Of a DNA stretch of 13,903 nt, positions 11,604 through 13,903 are shown in pieces (within the stretch, counting starts at the first letter, position 1; every line of letters begins with the position of its first letter). The notes beneath the pieces were generated by a model, which was not told the origin of the DNA, did no database searches, and saw nothing but the letters and a program-made list of their open reading frames with translations. The stretch covers positions 1 to 13,903 of the forward strand of contig JBEKZL010000205.1 of NCBI GenBank assembly GCA_049509915.1. Reading direction: 5' to 3'. The DNA comes from JBEKYD01 sp049509915 (GTDB lineage Bacteria > Acidobacteriota > Terriglobia > Bryobacterales > Bryobacteraceae). Made by a program: the position numbers and the translations under genes.

Positions 11604-11620
11604 GGAACCATTTTGGAACC
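11604..11620 (-). promoter_or_regulatory. Direct repeat at the vapB start, possible operator
   Basis: GGTTCC occurs twice on the minus strand, 11 bases apart (one helical turn), in GGTTCCAAAATGGTTCC directly before the vapB ATG. Ribbon-helix-helix antitoxins bind short repeats with this kind of spacing. The position at the start codon fits autorepression. This is inference from spacing and place. Confidence 0.4.
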
Positions 11621-11782
11621 GTTCGCCGCCCCATGCAAGCGGCAGGCCCTTTCCTGATGCGGCGCGGCGTCTTGAGCTGAGTCGCGATTTCGCCAAACGA
11701 GCCGCCGCCTGGCGAGACTTTCGGAGTGCCGGAAACCTGCCTGGCGGATCATTTCCGCCGCCCAAAGCCTGGCGGCGTCGAC

Positions 11783-11859
11783 GCTTGAGCTAAAATTCTC
11801 GCTCGACCCTGAGATAACGTCAGGCTCCAGCATGAAGTCGGGGGAAAACGCGATGTACC
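11783..11859 (+). repeat. Diverged duplicate of the merR promoter/5' end
   Basis: These 77 bases align without gaps to 9836-9912, with about 10 mismatches. The -35 is TCGACC (11803-11808) instead of TTGACC. The operator CCTGAGATAACGTCAGG (11808-11824) has lost two palindrome positions. The -10 CAGCAT (11828-11833), the downstream ATGAAGT and the GCGATGTACC start region are kept. It lies 165 bp before the aldo/keto reductase. The rest of 11621-11782 shows nothing I can identify. Confidence 0.85.
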
Positions 11860-11954
11860 CACATCCTTGCCACCGCCGGTGTTGCGGTGCGTCCTTGAAC
11901 GACCACAATCACGCTCGGCTCGTACGTAATAGCGACACAACTCGGCAGGTTTAG
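11853..11954 (+). pseudogene. Decayed MerR regulator remnant
   Basis: The ATG at 11853 corresponds to the start of the intact MerR gene at 9906. Reading on, MerR helix-turn-helix similarity appears in two frames: LATAGVAVRP in the +1 frame from about 11866, then LNDHNHARLVRNSDTTRQV back in the ATG frame up to TAG at 11952-11954. Joined, they match the LAGVTVRALHHYDRMGLLRP region of the intact gene. Compensating shifts and a stop after 33 codons show that it is non-functional. Nothing of the coiled coil or effector domain is left. The reading is from the frame comparison only. Confidence 0.65.
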
Positions 11955-12023
11955 GCAATCATTCGGCAGAATCGGGATACCGGTCTGGCCGCGTTTCTCT
12001 TTACCCTGAAAAAGAGGATCGAC

Positions 12024-13199
12024 ATGCGCAACTTCGAAAACATCGACCAAAGGCACAGCCGTCGCCTTGACCGCCGGTCATTTCTGCGAGCGGCTGGAAT
12101 CGTCGCCGCCTCGACGATAACCGGCGGTCTTTCATTGCCGGCCATTGCTCAACGGGGCGGCGCCGCTGCGGCCGAACGGCTGGTGAACGGCCGTCGCAAA
12201 CTCGGGCAGCTTGAGGTTTCGAGCGTCGGGCTGGGGTGCCAGGATATGACCGGCACCTTCTATGCGACGGCCCCGCACCGGCCCGATATGATCGCCCTCG
12301 CTCGGGCGGCTCACGATCGCGGCGTAACATTTTTCGATGCCGCCGAAGCGTACGGCCCGCTTGAAGTCGAAAGAATCGTGGGCGAAGCGGTGGCGCCGTT
12401 CCGCAATCGGGTAGCGATCTCCTCGAAGTTTGGCTGGAACATCGATCCGGAAACTGGCCGGAACTCGGGTGGCCTTAACAGCCGGCCTGACCACATACGA
12501 TTGGCTGTCGACGGCATGCTGAAGCGGTTCCACACGGACCGTATCGATTTGCTCTACCAACACCGCGTCGACCCCGCGGTCCCGATCGAGGACGTCGCCG
12601 GCACGGTCAAGGATCTGATAGCGCAAGGAAAGGTATTGCATTTCGGGCTTTCCGAACCCGGTCCCAAAACCCTCCGCCGCGCGCACGCCGTGCAACCCGT
12701 GACGGCTGTTCAGAACGAATACTCCCTGATGGCGCGCGACCCCGAGGGCGACATTCTGCCGATATGCGAAGAGCTGGGAATCGGCTTCGTGTGCTGGAGC
12801 CCACTCGCCATGGCGTTCTTGACTGGCGACATCGACCGGAATACCCGCTTCGAGCGGGGCGACTTCCGCGCGGCGGTGCCATGGTTCGCGCCCGAAAACC
12901 GCCCACGGAACCTGGCGCTTGTCGCACTGGTGAGGGAATGGGCGCGGCGCAAGGGAGCAACACCTTCTCAGATTGCGCTGGCCTGGCTGTTGGCCCAAAA
13001 ACCCTGGATTGTTCCGATTCCCGGCACGACCAAAATGCCGCACCTTCTGGACAATCTCGGTGCGGACGCGGTCCGCTTCACGCCCGCGGAAGTCCGGGAG
13101 TTGAGTGCTTCGGTTGCCCGCGTCCCAATTCACGGCGCGAGATTGCCGGCGGGCGTGCTGGCGCTCTCCGGCGTGGAGGCCCCCGCAAAGCAGAGATGA
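12024..13199 (+). CDS. Tat-exported aldo/keto reductase
   Basis: The 391-residue protein has a twin-arginine signal (R17-R18-S-F-L-R, then AAGIVAASTITGGLSLPAIA) before an aldo/keto reductase barrel of about 330 residues. The catalytic tetrad is complete: D105 (TFFDAAEAYG), Y110, K135 (AISSKFGW) and H180 (LLYQHRVDP). The C-terminal NADP-binding part shows IVPIPGTTKMPHLLDN. The family reduces aldehydes and ketones with NADPH. Export of a folded, cofactor-loaded enzyme is the usual reason for a Tat signal, but NADPH recycling outside the cytoplasm is unclear; some Tat-marked reductases of this group may act on oxidised sugars or stay membrane-linked. The ATG at 12024 follows AGAGGA at 12013-12018. 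The next gene, 50 bp on, is a paralogue without the signal. The decayed MerR remnant and its operator lie just upstream. Confidence 0.92.
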   Translation: MRNFENIDQRHSRRLDRRSFLRAAGIVAASTITGGLSLPAIAQRGGAAAAERLVNGRRKLGQLEVSSVGLGCQDMTGTFYATAPHRPDMIALARAAHDRGVTFFDAAEAYGPLEVERIVGEAVAPFRNRVAISSKFGWNIDPETGRNSGGLNSRPDHIRLAVDGMLKRFHTDRIDLLYQHRVDPAVPIEDVAGTVKDLIAQGKVLHFGLSEPGPKTLRRAHAVQPVTAVQNEYSLMARDPEGDILPICEELGIGFVCWSPLAMAFLTGDIDRNTRFERGDFRAAVPWFAPENRPRNLALVALVREWARRKGATPSQIALAWLLAQKPWIVPIPGTTKMPHLLDNLGADAVRFTPAEVRELSASVARVPIHGARLPAGVLALSGVEAPAKQR

Positions 13200-13249
13200 C
13201 CGGGCGCTGAGTGCCTTCGTGACATAAACGAACAAGAAAGGAAGTAACT

Positions 13250-13903
13250 ATGCAAAAGCGAACGCTGGGAAAGAGTGGGTTGGAAGTGTCGGCCCTTGGT
13301 TTCGGCTGCATGGGGCTGAGCTTCGGCTTTGGCCCTGCTACCGAAAAGAATGAGGCCATTAAGGTAATTCGCGCCGCTTATGATGGCGGGGTGACGTTCT
13401 TCGATACCGCCGAAGCATACGGTCCGTTTACGAACGAGGAACTTGTCGGCGAGGCCTTGGCGCCGGTTCGCGACAAGGTAGTCATCGCAACGAAGTTCGG
13501 CTTTGAAAACGGAGTACCAACCCAGGGTACGAACAGCAAGCCGGAACGGATCAGGGCGGTAGCTGATGCAGCGCTGAAGCGCCTCAACACCGACGTGATC
13601 GACCTGTTCTATCAACATCGGGTCGACCCGAATGTGCCCATCGAAGAAATGGCCGGCACGGTCAAGGATCTGATTCGGGAGGGTAAGGTCAGGCACTTCG
13701 GCATGTCTGAGGCCGGTGTAGCGAACATTCGTCGCGCTCATGCCGTGCAGCCGGTCACGGCACTCCAGAGCGAGTATTCGCTGTGGTGGCGAGAGCCGGA
13801 GAAGGATATTCTGCCAACACTGGAGGAACTCGGCATCGGCTTTGTCCCGTTCAGCCCGCTCGGGAAGGGCTTCCTTACGGGAGCGATCTCCGACAAGACA
13901 GAG
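13250..13903 (+). CDS. Aldo/keto reductase, cytoplasmic paralogue (3' end outside window)
   Basis: The first 218 codons are visible and open to the end of the window. The protein starts MQKRTLGKSGLEVSALGFGC with no signal sequence. The catalytic tetrad is D52 (TFFDTAEAYG), Y57, K82 (VIATKFGF) and H123 (LFYQHRVDP). It is closely related to the preceding gene: both share YQHRVDP, VPIE, AGTVKDLI and RRAHAVQPVTA. It is probably a soluble NADPH-dependent aldehyde/ketone reductase of the YakC-like group. The ATG at 13250 has a good AGGAAG ribosome-binding sequence about 6 bases upstream. Codon use looks somewhat richer in A and T at third positions than in its neighbour, which may mean separate acquisition rather than local duplication. 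Confidence 0.92.
   Translation, partial: MQKRTLGKSGLEVSALGFGCMGLSFGFGPATEKNEAIKVIRAAYDGGVTFFDTAEAYGPFTNEELVGEALAPVRDKVVIATKFGFENGVPTQGTNSKPERIRAVADAALKRLNTDVIDLFYQHRVDPNVPIEEMAGTVKDLIREGKVRHFGMSEAGVANIRRAHAVQPVTALQSEYSLWWREPEKDILPTLEELGIGFVPFSPLGKGFLTGAISDKTE

Noticed and set aside
10849..11634. A 261-codon minus-strand frame spanning vapC and vapB in another frame
   Set aside because: The true vapB and vapC frames have complete family motifs. Only the last 20 or so residues of this frame, beyond vapC, were kept as a possible transposase tail.
12132..13235. A 367-codon minus-strand frame opposite the Tat-signal aldo/keto reductase
   Set aside because: The plus frame has the Tat signal and full catalytic tetrad. 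The minus frame is a GC-rich shadow.
1..13903. CRISPR array, tRNA, rRNA or phage genes
   Set aside because: I saw no regularly spaced direct repeats, no tRNA-like cloverleaf with a CCA end, no rRNA core sequence and no phage structural or integrase motif.

Overview
The window is GC-rich bacterial DNA, dense with genes and carrying several families of palindromic repeats between them. The gene types (DUF4337 protein, tandem-UspA protein, TipAS-type MerR, Tat-exported aldo/keto reductase, a KaiC/KaiB module without KaiA) and the dispersed repeats resemble Acidobacteriota of the Solibacter/Bryobacter kind. That assignment is inference from gene content; the window holds no rRNA or other marker gene.

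Layout. 1-486: 3' end of a GT4-type glycosyltransferase. 534-1307: secreted, probably outer-membrane beta-rich protein. 1308-1590: two different inverted repeats. 1591-2040 (minus): tadA, divergent by only 24 bp from a DUF4337 membrane protein (2065-2589). 2590-2807: a large imperfect palindrome and a -10-like box. 2808-7292: a tightly coupled operon of kaiC-like, kaiB-like 1, kaiB-like 2 and a PAS-PAS-histidine kinase-receiver hybrid, all overlapping by 1 or 4 bases, followed by a stand-alone receiver protein (7361-7759). 7760-7921: a repeat copy and a promoter-like box. 7922-8986: a 50-residue membrane protein and a tandem universal stress protein. 8987-9334: a full palindromic repeat and a second structured element. 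9335-9787 (minus): exported cytochrome c fused to a helix-hairpin-helix domain. 9906-10688: TipAS-type MerR regulator behind a textbook MerR operator. 10689-10940: hairpins and a possible insertion-sequence remnant. 10941-11603 (minus): a VapBC toxin-antitoxin pair. 11783-11954: a second, decayed copy of the merR promoter and 5' end. 12024-13903: two paralogous aldo/keto reductases, the first with a Tat signal, the second cut by the window end.

The most interesting system is the Kai-like operon. Its KaiC keeps both P-loops, both catalytic glutamate pairs and hydroxyl residues at the three positions equivalent to the cyanobacterial phosphorylation sites, but has a coiled-coil tail where the KaiA-binding tail would be. 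It is followed by two KaiB proteins and a two-component relay with no DNA-binding output domain. I infer a KaiA-less timing or ATPase switch feeding a phosphorelay. The second theme is duplication and decay around the MerR gene: its promoter and first codons recur 1.9 kb away in front of the aldo/keto reductases, attached to a broken MerR reading frame.
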